Assembly (NCBI GenBank): GCA_028818055.1
Contig: JAPPOI010000431.1
Location: forward strand, 1 to 63,097
DNA from: Boseongicola sp.
Lineage (GTDB): Bacteria > Pseudomonadota > Alphaproteobacteria > Rhodobacterales > Rhodobacteraceae
Length of the DNA: 63,097 nucleotides
Reading direction: 5' to 3'
Of this stretch, positions 36,764 to 44,970 are shown one piece after another (positions within the stretch are counted from its first letter, which is position 1; each line of letters starts with the position of its first letter). Below the pieces are notes generated by a model, which saw only the letters and a list, made by a program, of their open reading frames with translations, was not told the DNA's origin and searched no databases. A program made the translations under genes and the position numbers.

Positions 36764-38005
36764 ATGTCTGTCACTAGCTTCATGCGCACAAATGCCCGCT
36801 TTTTGTCAGCGGGCGTTCTGCTGGCATTCACCTCGAGCTATGGGCAGACCTTCTTCGTTTCGATATTCGCCGCCCAAATCATGGCGGCCTACAGCCTGAC
36901 CGATGGGCAGTGGGGTCTGACCTACACTGTGGCAACCACCGCATCCGCTGTTTTGATGTTCTGGGCAGGAGCAGTTACCGACCACTTCCGCGTCCGCAGT
37001 CTAGCTTGGATCATTATTCCGGCATTGGCGCTGGCATGTGTTGGCATGGCCTGGAACACAAGCATTATCGGACTTGCGGTTCTGGTTTTTTTGTTGCGGT
37101 TTCTTGGGCAGGGCATGACCAGCCAACTTGCCGTGACTGCCATGGCCCGGTGGTTTGTCGCGCACCGAGGACTGGCACTTTCGATATCCGCAATGGGGTT
37201 TGCCGTGGGAACGGCTCTCTTCCCGGTGCTTTTTGCAACCCTTCTGGATCACTACCATTGGCGCAGCCTTTGGTTGGTCGCTGCCGCCCTTGTCATTGTG
37301 TCTTTGCCGCTGGTCATCTGGCTTTTGTCGGCGGAAAGGACACCTCAATCGCACGCCGAAAGCGCAACAACACTGGGAATGGACGGTAAGCATTGGACCC
37401 GGGGCGAGGTTATTCGGTCGCGCTTTTTCTGGTTGCTGTTCCCGCTGATCATTGGCCCACCTGCTTGGGGCACCGCATTGTTCTTTCAGCAAGTGCATAT
37501 TGCCGAGACGAAAGGGTTCGGGCTGGCCGAGTATTTGGCTTTGCTCCCTTTGCTGACCACCGTTTCGGTCATCGTCATGGTGGTATCGGGACAGTTGATT
37601 GATCGCTTCGGATCGTCGGGCTTGATCCGAATTTACCTGATCCCGTTCGCTGTTAGTTTCCTGATCATCTCATCGGCGACATCACTTCCGGTCGTCGCAA
37701 TCGGCTTAATGGTTTTTGGAATAGGCGCAGGAATGCAAGCTACGGTTCCAACAGCATTCTGGGCCGAGTACTTCGGCACACGTTATATCGGGGCGATCAA
37801 GGCAATATCCGCAAGCGTTATGGTTTTGGGTTCAGCCATCGGTCCGGGTGTATCAGGTGTGATCATCGACCTTGGATATTCCTTCCCCCAGCAGATGATC
37901 TACTACTCAGCCTTCTTCTTGGCCGCGACCGGCCTGGTCTGGTTAGCGGTTCAGGAAGGGAAGCGAAGGCTACCGGCGCCGCAAATAGACGTAGAACGCG
38001 CCTGA
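36764..38005 (+). CDS. MFS transporter
   Basis: Major-facilitator permease of 413 residues with about 12 hydrophobic helices in two halves joined by a hydrophilic loop (about 185-215). Family motifs are weak but visible: GAVTDHFRVRSLAW after helix 2, and GQLIDRFGSSGLIRIYLIP in the second half. The overall style matches carboxylate or monocarboxylate transporters, but no substrate can be assigned. Its 3' end overlaps the convergent Smr gene by 36 bp. Confidence 0.9.
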   Translation: MSVTSFMRTNARFLSAGVLLAFTSSYGQTFFVSIFAAQIMAAYSLTDGQWGLTYTVATTASAVLMFWAGAVTDHFRVRSLAWIIIPALALACVGMAWNTSIIGLAVLVFLLRFLGQGMTSQLAVTAMARWFVAHRGLALSISAMGFAVGTALFPVLFATLLDHYHWRSLWLVAAALVIVSLPLVIWLLSAERTPQSHAESATTLGMDGKHWTRGEVIRSRFFWLLFPLIIGPPAWGTALFFQQVHIAETKGFGLAEYLALLPLLTTVSVIVMVVSGQLIDRFGSSGLIRIYLIPFAVSFLIISSATSLPVVAIGLMVFGIGAGMQATVPTAFWAEYFGTRYIGAIKAISASVMVLGSAIGPGVSGVIIDLGYSFPQQMIYYSAFFLAATGLVWLAVQEGKRRLPAPQIDVERA

Positions 38006-38572
38006 TCCGCCATGACGTTGATGCGCTTCAGCAACCTGAAGCACGACGGATTTCAAAGGTGGCGTCGAAAGCCAATGCGGAAGCTGGTGCCGAAGAACGC
38101 CAATTCGGGCCGGGATTGGGTTGCTGTCGTTCGAAACCCGACCCTTACCTGTAATCACCAAAACCAGCCGCTTTCCCGAAGCGTGCGATGACAGAATAAA
38201 CGACGTCAGCGCGCCGTGTGCAGCCGAAGCCGTCATGCCGTGAAGGTCGATCTTGGCCTCGGGCGCAGTTTTTCCGCGCTTCATTTTTTGAAAGGTCTTG
38301 CGATCCATGGCAACAGGAGCCGAATTCATCTGGCTTGAGAGAGTAGGTGCAAGATTGTGCGTCGGTGTTCTCTCCGATGTACGCGATCCAATCTCGAAAG
38401 GCTGAATTGTTGGCGCAGGACTCAGTTCCTGCTTTTTCTTCTTTTTGGGGCCTTTCTTGTGGGCGGTCGGCGCAAACTTGGCGCGTCCGTCCAGTGGTGT
38501 GGCGGTGTCGGCCACACGCTTCCAAAGCGCGCTTTCTTCTTCATTGAGCTTACGGGGTTTCTTGCCGGCCAT
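37970..38572 (-). CDS. Smr-domain (MutS2 C-terminal-like) protein
   Basis: Protein of 200 residues: a charged, disordered N-terminal part (1-110, lysine-rich KKGPKKKKKQ near 45) and a C-terminal Smr domain with IDLHGMTASAAHGALTSFI, VLVITGKG and the end GGSGAFYVYLRRR. Smr domains of this type have endonuclease or RNA-binding activity. Its stop region overlaps the MFS gene on the other strand. It begins 2 bp after the MltA stop, so it is the last gene of the timA-mltA-smr operon. Confidence 0.9.
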   Translation of the reverse strand: MAGKKPRKLNEEESALWKRVADTATPLDGRAKFAPTAHKKGPKKKKKQELSPAPTIQPFEIGSRTSERTPTHNLAPTLSSQMNSAPVAMDRKTFQKMKRGKTAPEAKIDLHGMTASAAHGALTSFILSSHASGKRLVLVITGKGRVSNDSNPIPARIGVLRHQLPHWLSTPPLKSVVLQVAEAHQRHGGSGAFYVYLRRR

Positions 38573-38574
38573 AG

Positions 38575-39594
38575 TTACCGGCTTTCAACCAAATCCATCG
38601 CTTGTTCAACCGGCAACAGGACAACCATTCGGCCAGTGTCGCGTGTTCGTCCCGCTATGTTTCCTGCTTCTTTGCCAGAACCAAAAAAGATATCCGCCCG
38701 CTGTGCCCCTTTGATCGCCGAGCCTGTGTCCTGTGCGACCATTAGCCGACGAATGGGAAGGTCGCCGTCTTTTTCAAGCCAAACTGGTGCGCCCAAGGGA
38801 ACGAACTCTGGGTCGATGGCCAGTGTTCGTCCAGCCGTAACCGACCGGTTCATTGCGCCAAGCGGGCCCTTGTTTGCAGGCACCCGAGTCACTTCACGGA
38901 AGAAAACGTAAGATGGGTTATGCCAAAGCAGCTTCGGCCCTTCTTTTGGGTTTCGCTGGACCCATCGCCTTATGGTTTGAGCCGACACTTGGTGGGCCTC
39001 AAATATTCCGCGACGAACAAGCTCGTTCCCTATGGATTTATAAGGGTGGCCATTCTTGCCACCGTACCCGACCCGAAGTCGGCTACCATCCGATAGTTTT
39101 ATCCGTCCAGATCCCTGCACCTGAAGGAAAAACTTATCGACCGGGTCTGACAGCCAGACCAGTTCAAGGCCGCGGCCCTCCAATACGCCCGATGTTTCAA
39201 TTTCTTCGCGAGTGAGCCAAGGCTGGCCTTTTGGCGCATCCGACGGCCGCCGATAAAGTGGATACTTGAACGCGCCCGCTTCAACACGTGATCCTTCAAG
39301 CTCGGGTTCGTAGTACCCAGTGAAAAGCGCCTCACTTCCGTCTGAGATTTCGACTGGTCGGAAGAAAGTCTCGAAGAATGTCCGCGACGCGCCCTCTTTT
39401 GCAGCCATAGCGCAAAGGACCGGCCAGTCCCCGATTTTCAAGTCTCCGCAGGTTTCCTGGAACGCTACGCGGGCAGCGTCGTGATCGTCGGCCGCCCAGC
39501 CGTCGAGATCGGTCCAGTCCAGCAGTTTTGCTTCGGCGGACGCCATGCCAGCCGCAAAGGTCAAAGCCATTGCCGCCGCATTAAATCGCATCAC
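38575..39594 (-). CDS. mltA: Membrane-bound lytic murein transglycosylase A
   Basis: Periplasmic peptidoglycan-cleaving enzyme of 339 residues with a signal peptide (cleavage near ASAEA, about residue 20) and no lipobox cysteine, unlike E. coli MltA. The MltA barrel contains FTGYYEPELEGSR, the long YPLYRRP segment and VQGSGRIKLSDG. The C-terminal 3D domain shows LAIDPEFVPLGAPVWLE and the aspartates of AQDTGSAIKGAQRADIFFG. It forms anhydro-muropeptides, the feedstock of the AmgK/MurU recycling route elsewhere in this window. Its start overlaps the timA stop. Confidence 0.94.
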   Translation of the reverse strand: MMRFNAAAMALTFAAGMASAEAKLLDWTDLDGWAADDHDAARVAFQETCGDLKIGDWPVLCAMAAKEGASRTFFETFFRPVEISDGSEALFTGYYEPELEGSRVEAGAFKYPLYRRPSDAPKGQPWLTREEIETSGVLEGRGLELVWLSDPVDKFFLQVQGSGRIKLSDGSRLRVGYGGKNGHPYKSIGNELVRRGIFEAHQVSAQTIRRWVQRNPKEGPKLLWHNPSYVFFREVTRVPANKGPLGAMNRSVTAGRTLAIDPEFVPLGAPVWLEKDGDLPIRRLMVAQDTGSAIKGAQRADIFFGSGKEAGNIAGRTRDTGRMVVLLPVEQAMDLVESR

Positions 39595-40253
39595 TCTCCT
39601 GTCGCGACCAGTTGCCAGTTCGGATCGTCAGACCCAAATTTCCGACCAAACGACCAGACGTCGCGCTGGCGTTTAATCTCGTTTGGATTGCCTTCGACGA
39701 TATCGCCGTCCCGATTGCGCACAACCGAGGTGATTTCACCAACGAACTTGACGGTCACTTCACCTTCATTGGTTTCACGATTGAATTCAGCTTCCTTCAG
39801 CGCGACTTCGCGAACTCCGACGAAATTGGCTTCGACAGTAAGTCCTTCGCTTTCGCGGTGGTCGATGACTGATTGGAATGTCTCTGCAACTTCGTCCGAC
39901 AAGAAGCCGCGTACATCAGACAGGTCACCCTTTTCGAACGCCATCAGTATCATTTCGTACGCACCGCGTGCGCCTTCAAGAAATTCGCTAACGCCAAAGC
40001 CAGGCTCGGCCATCTTCATGGCGCCCAATGCTTTTGCGCTGGAGGATCCGTCTTCAACGTGATCGGTGATATCGCGATCTGGTCCGCCTTCGATAACGTC
40101 AAACTCTGGGCGGCCGGAGCGGCTGGATGATGTGGGTCCGGAGACAGGCGGTTTTTCGAATCCGTCGCGGGTGCCCAAGACACTGCGCAATCGAAGGATC
40201 AGGAAAACGGCGATGCCGGCAAGGACCAGCAGTTGAATCAATGATGAGCTCAT
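39591..40253 (-). CDS. Tim44/TimA-family protein
   Basis: Protein of 220 residues with an N-terminal transmembrane segment (about 4-22), a short proline/serine-rich linker and a Tim44-like domain from about 75 to 218 (FLEGARGAYEMILMAFEKGD, then VAETFQSVIDHRESEGLT, and a C-terminal RDVWSFGRKFGSDDPNWQLVAT). This is the bacterial relative of the mitochondrial import protein Tim44, called TimA in Caulobacter, whose role is unknown. The start at 40253 gives the membrane anchor; the upstream open frame is not needed. It overlaps mltA by 4 bp and is divergent from fxsA. Confidence 0.9.
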   Translation of the reverse strand: MSSSLIQLLVLAGIAVFLILRLRSVLGTRDGFEKPPVSGPTSSSRSGRPEFDVIEGGPDRDITDHVEDGSSSAKALGAMKMAEPGFGVSEFLEGARGAYEMILMAFEKGDLSDVRGFLSDEVAETFQSVIDHRESEGLTVEANFVGVREVALKEAEFNRETNEGEVTVKFVGEITSVVRNRDGDIVEGNPNEIKRQRDVWSFGRKFGSDDPNWQLVATGE

Positions 40254-40357
40254 TTTTACTCTCAGAAGACGAAGTCTTGGGTTTCTGCACGTGCGATCCA
40301 TATGTAGGATGCAGAAGGGCCTAAGTCTACCTACGGCCCTGCTACGAAAGGATTGAA

Positions 40358-40825
40358 ATGCGCCTGTTTCTCTTGTTTTTGATCGTTCCTTTGGTCGAAA
40401 TCGCCCTGTTTATCCAAGTAGGTGGCCTGATTGGGCTGCTTCCGACTCTCCTAATCGTGATAATTACAGCCGTTGTTGGCACGATTTTGGTGCGAAGCCA
40501 GGGGTTTGGCGTGCTCAATCAGCTTCGTGGTTCATTGAATGAATTCAAGGACCCAACCGAACCACTGGTGCACGGGGCCATGATCCTGTTCTCGGGCGCT
40601 TTGTTGCTCACGCCAGGGTTTTTTACCGATGCAGTCGGTTTTGCACTTTTGGTGCCTGGAATTCGAACAGCAATTTTTCAGGCTGTTCGGTCTCGTATCA
40701 ACATCCAGCCCCTTCATCCCGCAGACAGACACAATGGCCCACAAGGCGAAACGATTATTGACGCTGAATACGAAGACCTCGGCACTTCCGAGCCGAAGGG
40801 TCCATCGGGCTGGACCCGGCATTGA
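40358..40825 (+). CDS. fxsA: FxsA-family membrane protein
   Basis: Integral-membrane protein of 155 residues with about three helices: IVPLVEIALFIQVGGLIG at the N-terminus, IVIITAVVGTILVRSQG and HGAMILFSGALLLTPGFFTD. The C-terminal tail is hydrophilic. In E. coli, FxsA overproduction relieves phage T7 exclusion by the F plasmid; its normal role is unknown. It is divergent from timA and 60 bp upstream of secB. Confidence 0.9.
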   Translation: MRLFLLFLIVPLVEIALFIQVGGLIGLLPTLLIVIITAVVGTILVRSQGFGVLNQLRGSLNEFKDPTEPLVHGAMILFSGALLLTPGFFTDAVGFALLVPGIRTAIFQAVRSRINIQPLHPADRHNGPQGETIIDAEYEDLGTSEPKGPSGWTRH

Positions 40826-40885
40826 GCGCAGTAGCCGGCTCTGCTAGACGATCCGCTAAATTGAATCACCCAAACGGAGCTTTTT

Positions 40886-41380
40886 ATGGCTGAAAACGAT
40901 AACGGGGCCGCACCGACGCCTCCGACCCCGCCGCAGATGAAGGTGCTGGGTCAATTCATCCGCGACATGTCTTTTGAGAACATTGTGTCTCAAAAACCAA
41001 TTCAGGGTGAGGTTCAGCCAGACATCCAGGTTCAGGTGGCGCTTGACGCGAAGAAGCGCGGAGACAACCAGTACGAGGTCATTTCCAAGTACAACATCAC
41101 CTCGAAAGTGAAAGATGGCGACGCCACGATCTTCGTCCTCGAACTTGAATACGCCGGGATCTTCCAGATCGAAAACGTTCCAGAGGAACAACTACACCCG
41201 TTCCTTCTGATCGAATGCCCCCGCATGACGTTCCCGTTTGTGCGGCGTTTGGTTGGCGACATCACTCGCGAAGGTGGTTTCCCACCGCTCAACCTCGACA
41301 CGGTCGATTTTGTTGCGCTTTATCGCCAGACAATGTTGCAGCGCCAGCAGGCTCAGGCAGAAGGCCAGCCCGTCAGCTAA
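40886..41380 (+). CDS. secB: Protein-export chaperone SecB
   Basis: Cytosolic chaperone of 164 residues that keeps preproteins unfolded and delivers them to SecA. It has FIRDMSFENIVSQKP, the central beta-sheet core EVISKYNITSKVKDG, and the C-terminal IECPRMTFPFVRRLVGDITREGGFPPL. Length and motifs are normal. Its 3' end overlaps dnaQ (convergent) by 8 bp. The secB-dnaQ-coaE-aroE-maf set beside the origin is widely conserved in alphaproteobacteria. Confidence 0.97.
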   Translation: MAENDNGAAPTPPTPPQMKVLGQFIRDMSFENIVSQKPIQGEVQPDIQVQVALDAKKRGDNQYEVISKYNITSKVKDGDATIFVLELEYAGIFQIENVPEEQLHPFLLIECPRMTFPFVRRLVGDITREGGFPPLNLDTVDFVALYRQTMLQRQQAQAEGQPVS

Positions 41381-42068
41381 AGCGCGCCCAAAGTGCTTTT
41401 TCGCCCATGCCGGAAATGAAATCGGCGTGGGCTTTTTCTTCCGCGTCCGTAAGTCGTGGCTTGAGAGGTGTTGGTCGCTGACCAACCCGCCCTTGGTCAT
41501 TCGAACCCGCGGCTTGGGTAACTGGAGCCGCGTTCTCGGCAAGACCGAAGTCCGGCTGCCGACCGCCGATAAGTTCTAGATAGACTTCTGCCAGAATCTC
41601 GCTGTCGAGAAGTGCGCCGTGGAGTGTGCGGGCAGAGTTGTCGATTCCATACCGTCTGCACAACGCATCCAGCGATGCGGGAGAGCCAGGGAATTTCTTC
41701 CGTGCAATCGCCAACGTATCGACCGCACGCTCCCAGTCCAAATGGGGTTTACCCACCCAGCCAAGCTCAGCGTTTAGAAACTTCATGTCGAACGCGGCGT
41801 TGTGAATAACAAGCTTTGCGTCTCCAACAAATTCTATGAAGTCCTCCGCGATGTCCTTGAACACCGGTTTGTCCTTCAAGAAGTCGTCTCCCAGCCCATG
41901 AACTTCAAACGCGTCCTGCGGCATGGACCGCTCGGGGTTAATATACTGATGATATGTCTTTCCCGTGGGAACATGACGAAGCAATTCGACCGCGCCGATT
42001 TCCACAATACGGTCGCCGGATTCGGGATCGAACCCCGTGGTTTCTGTATCCAAGACAATTTCACGCAT
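41373..42068 (-). CDS. dnaQ: DNA polymerase III epsilon subunit (proofreading exonuclease)
   Basis: 3'-5' exonuclease of 231 residues. The Exo I motif is DTETTGFDP (Asp7, Glu9), Exo II is HNAAFDMKFLNAE, and Exo III is HGALLDSEILAEVYLEL. A hinge and C-terminal tail (about 185-231) should bind the polymerase alpha subunit. The frame is open 36 codons upstream, but the ATG at 42068 begins directly before Exo I and has AGGATC ahead. It overlaps coaE by 8 bp, and its 3' end overlaps secB. Confidence 0.96.
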   Translation of the reverse strand: MREIVLDTETTGFDPESGDRIVEIGAVELLRHVPTGKTYHQYINPERSMPQDAFEVHGLGDDFLKDKPVFKDIAEDFIEFVGDAKLVIHNAAFDMKFLNAELGWVGKPHLDWERAVDTLAIARKKFPGSPASLDALCRRYGIDNSARTLHGALLDSEILAEVYLELIGGRQPDFGLAENAAPVTQAAGSNDQGRVGQRPTPLKPRLTDAEEKAHADFISGMGEKALWARFS

Positions 42069-42660
42069 CGCTGATCCTGGCGGTGATCTTCTCGATGACA
42101 TCTCGCACGGCACTTCGCGCAGTTTCAAGCGTGGTCGTTTCGATGACAAAGTCTGCCCGCGCTCTTTTTTCGTCATCCGGCATTTGTTTCGCCAAGATCA
42201 TTTCAAGCTTTTCTTCGGTCATTCCTTCGCGCTCAAGTACACGGCGCCTTTGCTCAGCCTGATCGACCGAAACAACCACAACAGCATCGACCCATTCGTT
42301 GGCCCCCGTTTCAAACAAAAGCGGAATATCGACGAGCGCAATTTCAGCTTTGGAATCCTCGAGAAATTGAGCACGATGGTGTGCCACGAGTGGATGTATG
42401 GCTGACTCAATGGCCTTCAGTCGTTCCGGGTTTCCAGCAATCCAATTCGAAAGCTCGGACCGATCAACGCCCTCTGCGCCAACGGATTCTGGGGAAAGCT
42501 TGGCTATTTCTTCGGCGCCTTCATGTCCTGGTAAGTACAGCTCGTGCACTGCGTCGTCCGCGCTCCAAACCGGAATGCCTTCGTCCGCAAACATTTGGGC
42601 TGTGGTCGACTTGCCCATACCAATTGAGCCAGTCAAACCGATGACGAACGGTTTGCTCAC
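42061..42660 (-). CDS. coaE: Dephospho-CoA kinase
   Basis: Last enzyme of coenzyme A synthesis, 199 residues, phosphorylating the 3'-OH of dephospho-CoA. P-loop GSIGMGKST is at about 10-18. The family segments VWSADDAVHELY, IHPLVAHHRAQFL and VDIPLLFETGANEWVDAVVVV follow. The start is GTG at 42660, which overlaps the aroE stop (GTGA) and gives the usual N-terminus; the frame is open to 42714 but within aroE. Confidence 0.95.
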   Translation of the reverse strand: MSKPFVIGLTGSIGMGKSTTAQMFADEGIPVWSADDAVHELYLPGHEGAEEIAKLSPESVGAEGVDRSELSNWIAGNPERLKAIESAIHPLVAHHRAQFLEDSKAEIALVDIPLLFETGANEWVDAVVVVSVDQAEQRRRVLEREGMTEEKLEMILAKQMPDDEKRARADFVIETTTLETARSAVRDVIEKITARISDA

Positions 42661-43490
42661 CTTAGTACGGCCTTGCGCAATTCGTCGTCCACTTCCGGCC
42701 TGACACCAAACCAACGCTCAAAACCCGGCGCCGCCTGATGAAGCAGCATTCCCAACCCATCAACAGTCGTACATCCGATCGACTTTGCGTGTGCAAGGAG
42801 CTTCGTCTCTAGTGGCGTATAGACCAGATCAGTCACAGTGGCGCTTGGCAACAAGGCGTCCAGTGGCACACGCATCTCAGGCGCACCTTCCATTCCCAGC
42901 GAGCTTGTATTGACAACGGTCGCCGCGCCATCAATCGCATTTCCAGCCTGAACCCAGTCGTAAACTTCAATCTTCGTTCCGAATTCCTGTCGCAGTGCTT
43001 CTGCGCGCGTTTTGGTTCGGTTCGTCAGGCGGATTTCCGGTACGCCCACATCTATCAATGCCGCAACGATGGCGCGTGCGGCTCCGCCCGCACCTATTAC
43101 CGCTGCGGGCCCAGCTGCCGGATTCCAGTTCGGTGCATTCTGCCGCAGGTTTTCAATGAAGCCGTACCCATCGGTGTTGTCGGCGTGAATTTTTCCGTCT
43201 TTGCGAAAGATCAGGGTATTCGACGCACCCATCACGGCTGCTCTGTCAGTTACGAGGTCGGCGATCTGAAGCGCGTGTTCCTTATGCGGAATGGTTACGT
43301 TCACTCCAGCGAACCCCAGCCGTGGAAGTACGCGTAGCGCATCCTCCAAATCGTCCGGCGCAATTTCCATGGGAATGTAATGCCCGTTGATGCCGTACCT
43401 TTTCAGCCAGTGGCCGTGCAGGCGCGGCGACTTTGAGTGTGCAATCGGCGAGCCAATAACGCCGGCTAAGGGAATGTTGCGTTTGCTCAT
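42657..43490 (-). CDS. aroE: Shikimate dehydrogenase
   Basis: NADPH-dependent enzyme of 277 residues in aromatic amino acid synthesis. The substrate-binding GSPIAHSKSPRLHGHWL is at the N-terminus, the catalytic lysine sits in VNVTIPHKEHAL, and NTDGYGFIENL and the NADP-binding VIGAGGAARAIVAAL with NRTKTRAEAL follow. Length is normal. It overlaps maf upstream by 4 bp and coaE downstream by 4 bp, so the four-gene run is one operon reading away from the origin. Confidence 0.96.
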   Translation of the reverse strand: MSKRNIPLAGVIGSPIAHSKSPRLHGHWLKRYGINGHYIPMEIAPDDLEDALRVLPRLGFAGVNVTIPHKEHALQIADLVTDRAAVMGASNTLIFRKDGKIHADNTDGYGFIENLRQNAPNWNPAAGPAAVIGAGGAARAIVAALIDVGVPEIRLTNRTKTRAEALRQEFGTKIEVYDWVQAGNAIDGAATVVNTSSLGMEGAPEMRVPLDALLPSATVTDLVYTPLETKLLAHAKSIGCTTVDGLGMLLHQAAPGFERWFGVRPEVDDELRKAVLR

Positions 43491-44083
43491 GCTTTAAGCG
43501 TGCCTCGCAATGTCAAATAGGACAAGAGCTCCAAAAGCGGTAGCCCAAGAACATTGAAGTAGTCGCCCTCAATCTTGCCGAACAGGCGGATGCCTTCTTC
43601 TTCGAGCTTATAGGCTCCTACACTGTGACGAATACTTTCCCAATTTCTATCGATGTACTCTGCGAGAAATTCGTCCGAAAACTTTCTCATTGTCAGACGC
43701 ACAACACCAACGTGCCGCCAGATAGGTTTTGCATCTTCGTAGATCACCGCTGCAGACAAGAGTTGATGTGTTTCTCCGCGCAACGCCTTCAGCTGCTGTT
43801 CTGCTCGTTCGACACTGTCCGGTTTTGAAAACAACTCGCCCTTGAGCGAGAGGACCTGGTCGCACCCCAAAACCAAAGCGTCGGGATGCCTTTGCGAAAC
43901 GCGGCGCGCTTTCGCTTCGGCCAAGGCGTCAGCTATGTCGCGCGGACTTGCTCCATCGGCCTTCAAAGATTGTTTGATTGTTTCCTCATCAACGCGGGCA
44001 TTTACTACATCGTGTTCAACGCCGGCGTTCTTTAGTAGTCTGGCGCGGATTTCGGAACCGGAAGCTAGGATGAGCTGTGTCAT
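43487..44083 (-). CDS. Maf-family nucleotide pyrophosphatase
   Basis: House-cleaning NTP pyrophosphatase of 198 residues. The N-terminal LILASGSEIRARLLKNAGV and the catalytic LVLGCDQVLSLKGELFSKP are diagnostic. The usual SxSRRxLL is SEIRARLL here, so the second R is displaced. Maf proteins hydrolyse dTTP/UTP or methylated NTPs; the subclass cannot be decided by eye. It is the first gene of the maf-aroE-coaE-dnaQ operon that starts at the presumed origin. Confidence 0.92.
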   Translation of the reverse strand: MTQLILASGSEIRARLLKNAGVEHDVVNARVDEETIKQSLKADGASPRDIADALAEAKARRVSQRHPDALVLGCDQVLSLKGELFSKPDSVERAEQQLKALRGETHQLLSAAVIYEDAKPIWRHVGVVRLTMRKFSDEFLAEYIDRNWESIRHSVGAYKLEEEGIRLFGKIEGDYFNVLGLPLLELLSYLTLRGTLKA

Positions 44084-44492
44084 GATGTGGACATAGCTGG
44101 GGGAAAGTCTGTGCGCCAGACTGTGCGTGATGTCTGCAAAACTTCAGCTTCAACGATCAGGTGGGGGTATGCTTGGACTACAGAAAGTTTTGCCGGGATT
44201 TGTCCACCGTGGACACAGAATTCTGCGTCTATGTGGAGAACCGGTTTGTCAAAATTTCCTCCCCGATTTATCAACAGAGCTTCTCAACGGCGGCACCCAT
44301 TTAAATCATTGATATGTATGGTTTATTGCGGGTTTTCTCACAGATTTGGGGCTTTGAGATTTGATCTATCCTCACGTTGGATAAGTCAGTTAACAGATCT
44401 TTAATCCACGGTATCCCAAGGCCCTACAACACCAACATCTTTTCTTTCTTATATTTATTTTATTAGGAAGGGCTGAGAACAAGGACGGGAAT
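44084..44492. other. Candidate chromosomal origin of replication (oriC)
   Basis: A 409-bp gene-free region between two divergent gene sets. DnaA-box-like sites (consensus TTATCCACA): TTATCAACA at 44268-44276 and TTCTCCACA on the minus strand at 44232-44240 have one mismatch. Two mismatches occur at 44086-44094, 44200-44208, 44376-44384 and 44402-44410. TGTCCAC-C-GTGGACA at 44201-44215 is a back-to-back palindrome. A perfect CtrA box is at 44390. An AT tract (44440-44465, 24 of 26 A or T) could be the unwinding element. parA-parB with parS sites lies 3-8 kb away. Genes on both sides read outward, as expected at an origin. Confidence 0.75.
44390..44404. promoter_or_regulatory. CtrA box (TTAA-N7-TTAA) in the origin region
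   Basis: TTAA (44390-44393), seven bases CAGATCT, TTAA (44401-44404): an exact match to the CtrA consensus. It overlaps a DnaA-like box at 44402-44410. In Caulobacter, CtrA bound at such sites in the origin blocks replication in swarmer cells. A similar role here is inference. Confidence 0.65.
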
Positions 44493-44936
44493 ATGCTTGA
44501 AACTTTGTATCCTTGGGTGAAATCCCTCCATGTGATTTCAGTCATCGCGTGGATGGCGGGTCTGTTCTATTTGCCCAGACTTTTTGTCTATCACGCTGAG
44601 CGGGCCGGAAGCACCGGCGAGTTGCATGAACTTTTTCAAACGATGGAAGTCAGGCTGCTTCGGGCCATTATGAACCCTGCGATGATCGCCACTTGGATCT
44701 TTGGTCTGATCATGGTTGCAACGCCCGGGTACATTGATTGGTCTGAGTTTTGGCCCTGGACAAAAGCAGCGGCTGTTCTGGTCATGACCTGGTTTCATCA
44801 TTGGTGTGGATTGCGTCGCAAAGACTTCATGAATGGAACCAACACAAGAACCGGCCGACATTACCGGATCATGAATGAAGTTCCGACGGTTCTTCTCATC
44901 ATCATCATCATTTCTGTCATTGCGCGACCTTTCTAG
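44493..44936 (+). CDS. hemJ: Protoporphyrinogen IX oxidase HemJ
   Basis: Inner-membrane protein of 147 residues with four helices, belonging to UPF0093/HemJ, which oxidises protoporphyrinogen IX in most proteobacteria. The conserved start MLETLYPWVKSLHVISVIAWMA gives His13, and RLFVYHAER and the central WTKAAAVLVMTWFHHW follow. RHYRIMNEVPTVLLI precedes an unusual run of isoleucines (IIIIII) coded by repeated ATC. It is the first gene right of the origin and 119 bp before rho. It is functionally linked to hemD and hemW elsewhere in the window. Confidence 0.93.
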   Translation: MLETLYPWVKSLHVISVIAWMAGLFYLPRLFVYHAERAGSTGELHELFQTMEVRLLRAIMNPAMIATWIFGLIMVATPGYIDWSEFWPWTKAAAVLVMTWFHHWCGLRRKDFMNGTNTRTGRHYRIMNEVPTVLLIIIIISVIARPF

Positions 44937-44941
44937 AAAAG

Positions 44942-44970
44942 TTGACTTGGGCGTGCCGAAATCCTAAATA
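44942..44970 (+). promoter_or_regulatory. Sigma-70-type promoter of rho
   Basis: TTGACT (44942-44947), a 17-base spacer and TAAATA (44965-44970) give a good housekeeping promoter six bases after the hemJ stop. It would produce a leader of about 80 bases before rho, room for the transcription-termination autoregulation known for rho in other bacteria. Confidence 0.6.

Noticed and set aside
44890-44925. ATC trinucleotide repeat in hemJ
   Set aside because: It codes a run of isoleucines in the last membrane helix; short and in frame, so read as ordinary coding sequence.
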